Source: Nematostella vectensis (taxonomy: Eukaryota; Cnidaria; Anthozoa; Actiniaria; Edwardsiidae). Taken from it: DNA of 64,000 nt. The position numbers and the translations under genes were made by a program. Shown in pieces: positions 54,881 through 64,000 of this stretch. The notes under the pieces were generated by a model. That model saw only the letters and a list, made by a program, of their open reading frames with translations, was not told the DNA's origin and ran no database searches. How positions within the stretch are numbered: position 1 is the first letter of the stretch; each line of letters begins with the position of its first letter. Location: the NCBI RefSeq assembly GCF_932526225.1, contig NC_064034.1, positions 19,652,927-19,716,926 of the forward strand, given 5' to 3'.

Positions 54881-57800
54881 TAAAGTGGCCCTCTAAACAT
54901 GACATGAACACATACTATGCTATTATGATTTTTCAAGTTAGTTAACCCATTGACTCCTGGCTTTTTTTGAGCTGAATTTACAAAAAACAGACTGAAAACA
55001 GATACCTCCCCCCCTATTCTGAGTTTTATACAGCCCGTCAAAGTCAAACACAGCTGCACCTAGTCAGCGGTATCCAAGCTTTCCAACAGTGCTTTGCGGT
55101 CCCAACTTTTAATCCCTCGTCGTTGTGCTGAAGCGAGCACAAGTTGTGGTTGCTTGTATTTTTCATCAAAAATACAGCTATGAGCATATTAGGAGAGTGT
55201 CTCAGGACATCATGAAGTCTTTTGGGGCATAATTGAGTGCTTTGCTTATGGATATTTGCAAGCAAAGGTGGATTCATGACGATTTTTTCTTGTTTGGCTT
55301 TGCCTGGATGAGAAAATAATTTTCTGATGAATCATAACAGCTCTCCTAAATGCTGTCTTTTCTGAAACCAAATTGATTCCAAAATTGTTTACACTGCTAT
55401 TCTGGGTCTGTATGACCTGGAATTGATTTGTTTGGCTTCGGGGTGAAAAGACTTATAAAAAACCCATCTGACTTTGGGGAGAGGAGTGTTGACTGGCCCT
55501 CCCCTCGTGAATTTTCCCCTGTATCTCCCAGAATGCTTTGCAATACGTAAAGACATCTTCGTGGTTGTACAATCCTTCAAGGAGTGGACATTGTGTTTTG
55601 AGGCCATGGAAATGTACCTGGAGGATCAGAATAAAGGTATCTATTTGTGTCTTGAGCTGTGTTTGCTGATCTCTCTCCCTTGTGTGGTATTTTGAGCGTT
55701 TTATTGAGAGGGGTGATTCTGCTTTTCTCTCCTTGTTCGATTTGAGATTTGTCAAAGAAACTGTGCTATTATTTGGCTTAAGAGTAGATGCCAACACCTT
55801 GGTTGGATGCATATCTGCAAGACCATTTATCCCTTAGACTGATGCCTGAGTATCTTCATCTTGTTGTGTTTATTTTGCATTTATGAAGCCGGTACAGGCT
55901 GGTTGAGGGGTCAATGTGTTAAAAACTATTGGCTCCAGAGGGGTATAGGAGTCTCATTGGAGAAGGTATTGCTTACATGCTTTATGTTTTCATGCTCTTT
56001 TAAAATAAAAAATGTGGTTGTGAGGAGGGGCAGGTAATAAGGCCTTTGCTGTATTATCACTGGTAATGATGGCCTACAAGGTCTAGCTAATGAAAGAAAT
56101 ATTTATGAATTGCAAGGATTACTGGAGTATAACTAAATAAATTTGTAATATTGTACTTATACTACTTGTTTTAAAAAACAACCTAGAGAAATAACAATAT
56201 ATGCAAGAAATGTCTAGTATTGTTCTATGAAATAAATACAGAGTGTAACAGCCATTGAAATAATGCCACTCTGTGAGAAAAGGTTTCCACAACAACTATT
56301 TTTTTTTCTTTCAATTACTCAATAGTAAAACATTTTGCAGCCTGGTATGGATAAAAGGTTATCTTTACACATAAAAGCATTTTTTTTTAAAAAAATAACT
56401 AGAGGTATAAGCAGATTTTTGTAGAAAATTTTAAAACTGCAAATATTTTATGATATAATAAAAGTATGGTTTATATGCTGCCAACGCCAGCCCAGCGAAA
56501 TTCAGAGAAAAGGGCCCCTGCAAGCATGGTGCTTGGTTTACCACAGTCAGATCATATTAGGAGGGCCAGGGGGACTAGTAACAATTGAAAGCTCTCCTCA
56601 CAGATAATGCTCTCTTGTCTGGCAATGGAACCTTCACAGGAGTTGATGGTAGAAATAGTTTTGTTACTTGCTTAACATCACAAAACAGCGATAGATCAAA
56701 AAGCAGTATGGTTGTAAATTGTTCCTCAACATTACTTAAAGGATTAGAAAAGTTGTAGGGGAGAACAATCTGGTATATTCATTACACAGTGGTACTGTAT
56801 TCTCATTTAAATGCTGTATGTCATAAGCTTTGCTTGACTAAGAACTTTCCAGCTTTTTGAGTGAATTTTAAGCAACATTATTCATGTATTTACATTTTTC
56901 CACTAAATGAGAAGTTTAATTTGGCAGTTTTCCATGCAACTTACACACTCAATGACCCCAAAGATTATATGGCCACCAAGCTTCTGGACATGGGGATTTG
57001 CCAGTTCACTTGGGGGAAGGGGCGGAACTACTCCATTTAGGATTTTGGTATCCACAAATCTTTTGAGATTGAACTATTATAAATATAATTAACAACTCGT
57101 GGAATGTGTGTTATCTTTTGGGTTGCTGTTTTGCCTTTTGGGTCAAATTATCAGGTTAATTATCATATGGGTGTGCCTGTTTGTTGATAGATGCTTTTAA
57201 AAAATGAGTAAATTGTAAAGAGTTCATATAATAGTGTTGTGCTTTGTTTTCTATTGACATCTTTAAAGAGTATGGGATACATCCATTTAGGTATTTAGGG
57301 TTATTTCTGCAATGATCCCTCCAAAACCAAAATCTTGGGGTATCACCTGGGAGCCAGTATGTCCATCTCAACCACATAAAGCATTGGTCCTAGGGAAGAG
57401 AGGCCAAAACAGTACTCATACCTAGAATAAAATGTGATACTGACATTTATTTGAACTGTAGACCTTGATATAGCTAAACTTTACCAACCAATACACAAGC
57501 ACCATGAACCTGGGTCAGAAAAACATAGCTAACAGTAACAACAACAAAAGTTAATAAAAGAGTTTTATTATCCCCACAATAATAGTTATAACAAAACATT
57601 AATAACAAAAACGACATGAATTACTGTGTAAGTAACTAGCTTCAACCAAAGTTGAATATACATATCAGTAATCTTTTTTTTTTCCTATTCAATAAGTAAG
57701 TACTAATAGTTTAGTAGAGGGAGGGAGACAACCGTTCTGAAAAGAACAGTTAAAAGCTGCGTTCGCCCAAATTTCAGAATCTTCATTTCACAAGATAAGC

Positions 57801-60800
57801 AGGTCAATATCTTTGGCGACCTTAGAGGTTTTATTAAGTCAGAGATTTTAATAATAATAACAATACAGAAAATTTGTGACATTGCTTCCTACAGTACCTT
57901 GGCTGGTTCCGGAAATCTCACCCGATTTTCACTTCAAAATCTGATACCAACAGGTGAGGCAAAAAGTCCATAGCCATAGTAGCTAGTCAGTAATGAAGTT
58001 ATAATGAAGTTAAACTATTTTCAGAGTGATCTCATAGGAAGAGTTAAGCTGATCTTGATGATTTTTTTTACGAAACAATGTCTTCATGCTTGTTTTCGCG
58101 CCATGTTGCTGTCATTCTTCTCATTGATAGCAGAAAATCCGGAAAATGTTCAGCGAATCGGTAGCAGATTGCCTTTTGAATCCTTCAAATGCGTTTCTTA
58201 GTTAAACCACATAGGAAATATTAGTTCGTTATGTTTTAATTAGCTTTTTATCGGCATAAAATTAGCCAAATTCAGGCCAACTATCGTGAAATCTGCCATG
58301 CTCGAATTCGCTAGTCGCGCTTTGACAACTGCGCATGCGTGACATTTTTTATCCTGTCGATGAGGACCATGTGACATAATGATACTGATGATGAGTTCTT
58401 TATTTGTTTATAAACTTCCACCATTGATGAGGGACACACAACAGGGCATCCCTTATGATGACGATGATGATGATGATGGCGGTGGTGACATTAAGATGAT
58501 AATAATGAATGACAATGATGACAACAAAAATGCTGATGATGATGCTGATTATAACACTTGAAGAACTAATGGTAATGATGATTATGATATGATTATGATT
58601 ATGATGACAACTGAAGTACTTTTGGTAATTATGATTATAGCAGTGACAACAACAATACTGATGATAATGATGACAATTGAAGTACTTTTGGTAACAAAAC
58701 TGATGTTGATAATGATGATTACAATTGAAGGACAAATTGTTATAATGATTATAATGATGACAGCAATGATGATGACTATGGTGATGATGTCGGCAGTAAT
58801 ACTCATGATGGCAATAGTAATCGCACTGACATTTATGACAATAAATATTGGTAGTTATAGGCTGTATAAGCCTTGACTTACTTCATTCCAAATTTAACTT
58901 TCTTTTTTTCCACCATCAAGTCACAGATACAATCCACTTTCAGCTCTTTGAGTAACTGAATATCATGGCCTCTGATTCGGTCAAATATGGCCCAGTCATT
59001 GCTACAAGAAATGCATAGATGATTACAAAATAACTCACTGACAACAAAAAGGTCCCAAGCACTGCTAGCTTGAGAGATATGATTTAATGACTACTGGTAT
59101 TCCTTAAATGCCACTCTGTGTTGCCCATAAATAATTTAAATAGTTTGATCTATACCAATCCAGATAGCAGTTAGTGCGTCCTAACCACAAAGACTAACCT
59201 GATATTAGGGGAATTAGGATCAAAATCTAGATCCTCCTCTTCTGCTTGCCCACCCTCTCCCCCTGACAATAACAAAACAAGAAAAGATAAGTAAAGGCTC
59301 ACATAGCCCAGCACATGTGCAAGGGGTAGGGATATACTTGACAATAGCTACAATGCTAGAAAAAACTTTTGTTGCTGATGCCATTTCTTTGACCGTACAC
59401 ACAGGTAAAAAATACCCTCAATAGGCTATTCCAGCTTTAAGCATCTGCGCGCACTCACCTACCTCAACAATGGTCATGCAGCGCACGCTTTGTTTGGTGC
59501 AAGCTTAAAATGCGTGTGCTAAATTCTGGTAGTTGAGGTAGGTTTCTATGGTAATGCACGTGCAGACTTACAGCTGGAATGTCCTTTTCTGCCTACCCCT
59601 TCAGTGCAATATTGTTTGATATTTGTTGTCCTTCTCCATATTTGAGGACTTTAATACCACATTGAAAAGGGGAAATTCCAGTGATTTTGTGATAGAAAGA
59701 AAACTGGTCAACTAGTGAAAGGAATAAGAAATTCAAAAACACTTTGACAAAAGTTTTTGCCTAGTATTGTAGCCAAAAAAAAAAAAACTTGTATGCAAAC
59801 TGAAAATGGAGCATGCCTTAAGACCATGCCAAGCATTTCAAAGGGTTTTTCAAGAGAATGGTGAATTTGGAAGATCCAGCCCCTAAAATTACATATGACA
59901 ACACCTCACCAAAATTAATTCTTAGAATAACTACCTGAGAATAAAAAATCGTAGCCAAAACGGCCATATATTTCTGCAGCGCTTGACAAAGTGGCTGACC
60001 TACAGATATTCTGAAATAAGCAAAATGTCCTGGTAAATAATAGACATGGGAAAAGACAAAGTGTTGAGTTAGTCATTCATACCTTGTCGTCATATAGAAT
60101 GACAGGAACCACAAATCTTGACCTGCACCTTGCAAACCTAGCCTTGGTGAATAATTCCCTTAATCTTGTGCTGTCATTCACACTAAAAACACAATAGATA
60201 AGAATAGCTTTATTTTCAAAGAAAAAGCATTCAACAACAGGCTATTAGTATAATCATGGAATAGATGGTGGACTTTATAAGTAGGTGCAGCCACTTGGTT
60301 CTAGTTGTGTTTGAAAGTCATACAAAATTGTTGTGTAAAAATATTATGAAAATTGGGGAATAATTAATAATAAAGTACTAAAATTTACGAAATTTTACAG
60401 AACCAAAGATCTTGGCTCTCCCTTTTCCAACGATTGCCTATCATCTTTTATATTCGACAAACATACGAAAGGCTTTTTAATTTTCCACTTCGGGCGAACT
60501 GTGTTTTCTACAGTGTATGCTTACTGTACTATATTGTTTTACAAGTGGGAAAACGATTAAATAATCTTTTTAACACATTAGTATAAGGGAGATACTGATC
60601 ATATAGTAATTTAAGTGGTAATCGTATTCCGGAATAAGTCTCGGCGTGCACGGCACGGGATTGCAAAGTGTCAGTACTGTATGAGAAACCTGTGACGTTT
60701 GCCAACTCACAAACTTCCACCACCGCTACCGGCATCCAGCCTTGTCTCTAATATGACGATCTTCACAGGATAGTGTCCACACAGTTCTCCGTTTGCATTA

Positions 60801-61190
60801 GATATTACCTATAATACGACAAAAACAAACCGGCACTGTTTAGTATCCAAACAGGAAGTAAAAACATACAGAGCAACCATTCTATGTGTGGACGATAGCG
60901 TTTACACACAAAGTTCAAGTAATAAACAGTCTCACTTACGGAAAATCTATAATCCTTTGCAAAGTAATTAAGACATTTCTTTTGTATTGTATCCACCTGC
61001 AGATAAAATAACAGCTCCCATAGGTCAGACTCAGTCGTAAATTGAGATAAAAAGTCCTTTAATACAACGTGGCATGTTGGCAGATGTCGCGTACCTTTTT
61101 ATCCGTGCTACGGGCTTTGTAGGCAGTTTTCGAGAAATGCTGAAGCAAATCAAGAAGATCTAGAAAGCACAGTTCTTCAGTAGCGTTCAT
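49086..61190 (-). CDS. MTMR14: MTMR14 (Jumpy), phosphoinositide 3-phosphatase (about 19 exons)
   Basis: Predicted myotubularin-related lipid phosphatase that removes the 3-phosphate from PI3P and PI(3,5)P2 and acts on autophagy and calcium handling. Exons in coding order: 61095-61190, 60940-60996, 60711-60808, 60083-60182, 59935-60010, 59199-59262, 58882-59001, 53426-53570, 52441-52515, 51932-51995, 51570-51655, 51390-51466, 51215-51251, 51064-51134, 50900-50967, 50192-50330, 49572-49698, then a final part from about 49226. The frame is continuous. The active site HCISGWDRTPLFVSLLRLSL (Cys about 307, Arg about 313) keeps the C-X5-R catalytic residues. NICRSATLS, RGHDIQLLKELKVDCICDL and SEKVDKSQRYSDF, PYPGCEFF match the family. 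The Ser-rich C-terminal tail is less certain: it may stop at TGA 49197-49199, or use the GTGAGT donor there and end at 49086 as KILGELLELQESR. Exon 9 appears to use a GC donor (GCAAGT). Intron 7 (5.3 kb) holds the inverted piggyBac-like copy. Confidence 0.94.
49986..50095. mobile_element. Possible relative of the CAGGGCC short element
   Basis: CAGGGCTGTACCAAGTGCCG, TATAAGGAAATGACCAGTGG and CCTCAATATTTTG follow in the same order as in the copies at 39147 and 44345, but divergence is high and the right end is not clear. It lies in an MTMR14 intron. Confidence 0.4.
52300..52500 (-). repeat. Partial duplication of MTMR14 exon 9 and its donor flank
   Basis: The exon 9 segment GTACCAGAAACTTTAGCTTA then TCGCCTTGGGA, and the following intron with ATGTTCTTATCAGGTTTCTT and GTCGTTGGGTTTCC, recur in the intron as GTACCAGAGACTTTATTTTA, TCTCCTTGGGA, ATGTTCTTATCTGGTTTCTT and GTCGTTGGGTTTCC. 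The second copy (about 52307-52382) lacks about 29 bases around the exon end and donor. Confidence 0.85.
52770..53130. repeat. Approximately 33-bp minisatellite in MTMR14 intron 8
   Basis: About 10 units of TAGTGATTTTGGAATTCCGA then AAGCATGGGG with a G run of variable length (6-13) that makes unit length vary. It continues as degenerate GGAATTCC-containing pieces to about 53200. Long minus-strand frames (up to 172 codons) with FRNSKITT repeats come from it and are not genes. Confidence 0.95.
53571..54940. other. MTMR14 intron 7, left part
   Basis: No exon seen. A (TAA)n microsatellite of about 12 repeats lies at 54845-54881. Open frames at 53544-53849 and 54037-54285 have no recognisable domain. 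Confidence 0.5.
54942..55922. mobile_element. Approximately 1-kb piggyBac-like non-autonomous element, copy 2
   Basis: 981 bp including TTAA at 54942-54945 and at 55919-55922. It is the reverse complement of copy 1 at 25660-26665, with few differences and some small deletions. Its ends are TTAACCCATTGACTCCTGGC and the complement of TTAACACATTGACCCCTCAA. The shared open frame is here on the minus strand at 55453-55812 (119 codons, 20 more at the N-terminal end than in copy 1). Confidence 0.85.
55925..58375. other. MTMR14 intron 7, right part
   Basis: A/T-rich unique-looking sequence. I see no exon, RNA gene or clear repeat. Confidence 0.45.
58380..58835. repeat. Imperfect (GAT)n / (ATG)n microsatellite
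   Basis: GATGATGATGATG-rich stretches at 58455-58480 and 58540-58830 with interruptions; the block TGAAGTACTTTTGGTAA occurs twice (about 58612 and 58678). It lies next to the exon at 58882-59001. Open frames on both strands are low-complexity. Confidence 0.85.
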
Positions 61191-61670
61191 TGATTTCCAA
61201 AAAATATACTTTCCATTCAACCGTTTGATTAATCCATCGTTCCGTGTATGTTTTTACCAAGGAGGCGAGCCGCGAAAACACGGCAAAACAAGACCTCCAT
61301 GTTATGCGCACAACTAGTGCGCAACTTTCACTACGGAAACCCGCCGACTTGTTTGCAGGCTCCGGAAATCTATGGGAAGAGGATGATGGGAGAATTTTTT
61401 TTTTAACATTCTCTATTGCCAAAAATTTGCAAAGTTTGAGGCAGTTTGTCACTCATAACACTGCATCACCATCTTTCTTCCAGCGGTGGGATAACTGGAG
61501 GCACTTTTAGTAGCAAGGAGTCCAGTGGTAACCTGATTATCAGGCCCTCCTATGTTTTTTATCGCGAATTAAAATTCCGCCTGATACTCTGGTTAGTCCA
61601 GTGGGTGGTAGAGTTAAAAATACACCCTTGAAAAAAAGAAAAAAATAATCAAATTTCACCTCTACCTCAT
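61191..61670. promoter_or_regulatory. MTMR14 upstream region
   Basis: Should contain the MTMR14 promoter, as the start ATG is at 61190 and the upstream gene CEP41 ends at 62910 on the same strand. No specific element can be named. Open frames on both strands are uncharacterised. Confidence 0.4.
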
Positions 61671-61674
61671 AATT

Positions 61675-61870
61675 TTCTTGACCACGCCAGGGAGTGCTCC
61701 AATCTCCAGAAGCTGACGAATTCCCATAAAGTACACAGCATACACCCCCCCCCCCCCCACCACGCCAGGGAGTGGGGGGGGGGGGGGGTTGACCACGCCA
61801 GGGAGTGCTCCAATCTCCAGAAGCTGACGAATTCCCATAAAGTACACAGCATACACCCCCCCCCCATCCT
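61675..61870. repeat. Tandem duplication bounded by poly-C and poly-G runs
   Basis: GACCACGCCAGGGAGTGCTC, CAATCTCCAGAAGCTGACGA, ATTCCCATAAAGTACACAGC and ATACA then C7-C12 occur twice without visible differences (about 61680-61757 and 61791-61866). Between them is CACCACGCCAGGGAGT and a run of about 14 G. The minus strand reads an open frame VYAVYFMGIRQLLEIGALPG in each copy. Confidence 0.9.
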
Positions 61871-62909
61871 TCCCCATGAAGAGAACATATATTACCAGCA
61901 TTTTTATTAGGAACACGATTAACAGCAGTAAAGCTTTGTGCTCTTAACCTCAGGTCATTTGCTTGGAGCTTTTTCAAAACAATTGGGGCTGGTTATCACA
62001 CACGTTTAAGTTATACAACTCTACAACTGCTTCTAAAATACTTTACACCTATAATTTACACCTATTCTGCCCCTTGGAAAATTATTCATCTTCATATCCA
62101 GATCTGTGCAAAATAACTGGTTTGTTATATATAGCTGGCTTGCTTAATAAAATACTGACTAAATTATACATTATGCAAACTATATAATGTATAATTATCA
62201 ATCTTCTATATTATAACTCTGATTATTTTTTTCTAATAATAAAGAGCTTGCCATGACCTTAAGGTCCCATTCAAATTATGATCATACTTTCTGCTCTTAG
62301 CCTGCAAACAGGATCTCATAAGGGTCTATTCAAACACATTACCCACTTACTATCCCAGACAGGGCCGTCCACCTTAATTGCCTGGCAAAAATACACTTTC
62401 CATATATTTATCTTATATCTCCTGGCATTCCTCACAATTGTCCTATACAGTTGTTGATCTAAATCGCAATCTGATTTTCCAGATTTTTTAGCTTTTCTTA
62501 GAGTTTGCAAATATCATGTGAAAGAACCACAAGTGTGTATTCTTTTAACATTTTTTGTTATTCTCCTAGTGTAGCTGCTAAATAACACTCTCCTATGTCA
62601 CATGAAGTCAACCTTTTCAGGAATTAAAAAAATATGTTGTCAAAAACTTTGAAAATATTATTGAGATGCGGCTCAATTATCCTGAGCCCTGGTGCTTCAG
62701 TCTTTTACAGTTTCTTATAAGTGCATAGTACTTTTTGGTTTTCGTTTTTTTTTTTCTTATTATATTCTGTGTAAGGATTATAAACATCATAAGAGGTAAA
62801 CTCGTGCAGTGGGATGGAGCAACTAGAATCTGTGGGTCCATTTAGACATTTTACACTGCACCGCTAACTGCAAGAAGCAACATTGTTGATAAGAGCACAT
62901 TATCATTCA
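61870..62909. other. CEP41 3' flank
   Basis: A/T-rich sequence with no recognised gene. It should contain the 3' untranslated region of CEP41. The minus-strand frame at 62316-62510 matches nothing I know. Confidence 0.4.
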
Positions 62910-63969
62910 TCACTTCCATGAGGGCTTCTTGCTTGCAGTGGATGTTGCTGTGGAAACGCGACTACTCGCAACACTTGCAGTAGAGCGACTGGAGACTCTT
63001 GAACTCATTCGGCCTTAAGAAAAAGATAACTATTAAATGTTGTCTGATTAAGTGTCTGGATCTCCCTGTAATCTAGTTTAGTTTTAAACTACTAGCAATG
63101 AATAAACACTATCATTAATATTAACATTCATTTATCCATTCATCCATGATGATGTTTCAAAATAACTGTAGTTGAGTTATATCCCAAATTGTTGGTTACT
63201 TACTGTCTTGAAGCAATAGCTCATCATCCAAAGCATCTTGAATTCTCTCAAGATCTGTGAGCTAGTCAAGGTACAAGTTTTAAAAAGCTGAATTTAAACT
63301 GATTCTTTGAACAATTGAAAAGTGTTATTCAGTTGGGTGGTGGAGGACATCAAAATAACAAATCAGATCACAAATCGAATCAGAATAATAATCCGAACCA
63401 TAAATTATACACCTCAAAATCTGCAAATCATATATTACATATTCAGAATTTTAAATCACAGTGAAGGCACTAAACCCAGTTTGCTACCAAACCAAAAACA
63501 GCCATGCTAAGAAGTGAGCTGCATAAAAAAGGGAATTCTCAACAACCAATGAAGTATCGCCAATGATGACGGCCAAGCTTCATACCTCATGTCACAGGCC
63601 AGTCTGGCTATGTTGCGATTTCTTGCCCTGCTTTCACACACAAATGTATTTAGAATACACAACCATTATAGAATTTTAAAGGATACGATCTGCTGTGAAA
63701 TATTTCACATGATAAGGCAATAGAGGTGCTACAGTGCCCGGCCTGTTTGACTTTCCTGAGCCCTTTCTTGTGGGGGGAGGGGTAGGAAGACATGATGCCG
63801 GAAGAGTCCCGGTAATCATTCCTTGGGCGAATTTCTTTGCTAGCACCTTCAAGCCCCCAGATAACATGAACACATTGTCCACCTCTCGCTGAACAAATGT
63901 TGTTGCTGCCGGGGCTGCGAGCCTTTCGTCTTCATCATAAAGGATGATAATTTTTCCAAGTTTGTTTTT
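62910..63969 (-). CDS. CEP41: CEP41, centrosomal protein 41 (3' part)
   Basis: C-terminal part of a homologue of CEP41, a centrosome and ciliary-base protein needed for tubulin glutamylation in cilia. Three exons are visible: 63709-63969, 63204-63261 and 62910-63013; earlier exons lie past the right edge. The first ends the rhodanese-like domain: KIIILYDEDERLAAPAATTF, then VDNVFMLSGGLKVLAKKF and GMITGTLPASCL, which match the family closely. The second reads LTDLERIQDALDDELLLQ (family: FTPEDLKKIEYYLEEE). The third is Ser/Arg-rich and ends KKPSWK, like the GKPWK end of vertebrate CEP41. The donor at 63709 (GTGAAA) was chosen because it keeps the frame; it is the least certain junction. Confidence 0.92.
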
Positions 63970-64000
63970 CTGCCACAGAGTTAAGGAACTGTACTATGCA

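Noticed and set aside
63595-63650. Possible extra CEP41 exon (ARNRNIARLACDMR) with AG and GT borders
   Set aside because: Its phase does not fit the neighbouring exons; skipping it keeps the frame.

Overview
This is nuclear DNA from an animal. Coding sequence is split into many short exons with GT-AG junctions, there are no bacterial-style operons, and five conserved metazoan genes can be rebuilt exon by exon. A cnidarian, probably an anthozoan such as a sea anemone, is my best guess. It rests on gene structures close to those of vertebrates, the style of the nested GPCR remnant and the TTAA-flanked short elements, and it is inference, not proof.

Layout: 1-3240 is a minisatellite. DDX31, a nucleolar DEAD-box helicase, lies on the minus strand at 3378-12944 in 24 exons, with a decayed GPCR gene on the opposite strand inside its intron 18. 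From 12945 to 20200 there are only repeats: a 310-bp higher-order array, an inverted copy of it, and two degenerate repeat families. FBXO7 (F-box protein, minus, 20201-24811, 10 exons) and NSF (AAA+ SNARE-disassembly ATPase, plus, 25259-42473, 30 exons) are divergent, with 447 bp between start codons. A 4.4-kb 26-bp minisatellite separates NSF from the convergent MTMR14 (phosphoinositide 3-phosphatase, minus, about 49086-61190, about 19 exons). CEP41 (minus, 62910 to beyond the right edge) closes the window.

The exon sums are multiples of three and the lengths fit the families: NSF 744 codons, FBXO7 533, DDX31 622. These genes are housekeeping neighbours and I see no functional operon or pathway linking them.

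The most unusual feature is the repeat landscape. Roughly a quarter of the window is tandem repeat, and many repeats begin at, or contain copies of, exon-intron junctions. The FBXO7 exon 3 end plus donor site is repeated about 26 times. An acceptor-like unit is repeated about 108 times before NSF exon 28. Smaller duplications of acceptors or donors sit at FBXO7 exons 7 and 9, NSF exons 18, 19 and 25, and MTMR14 exon 9. The window looks like a record of repeats seeded by splice junctions, with the true junction kept by reading frame. TTAA-flanked, piggyBac-like non-autonomous elements are also present, including a roughly 1-kb pair in opposite orientations.
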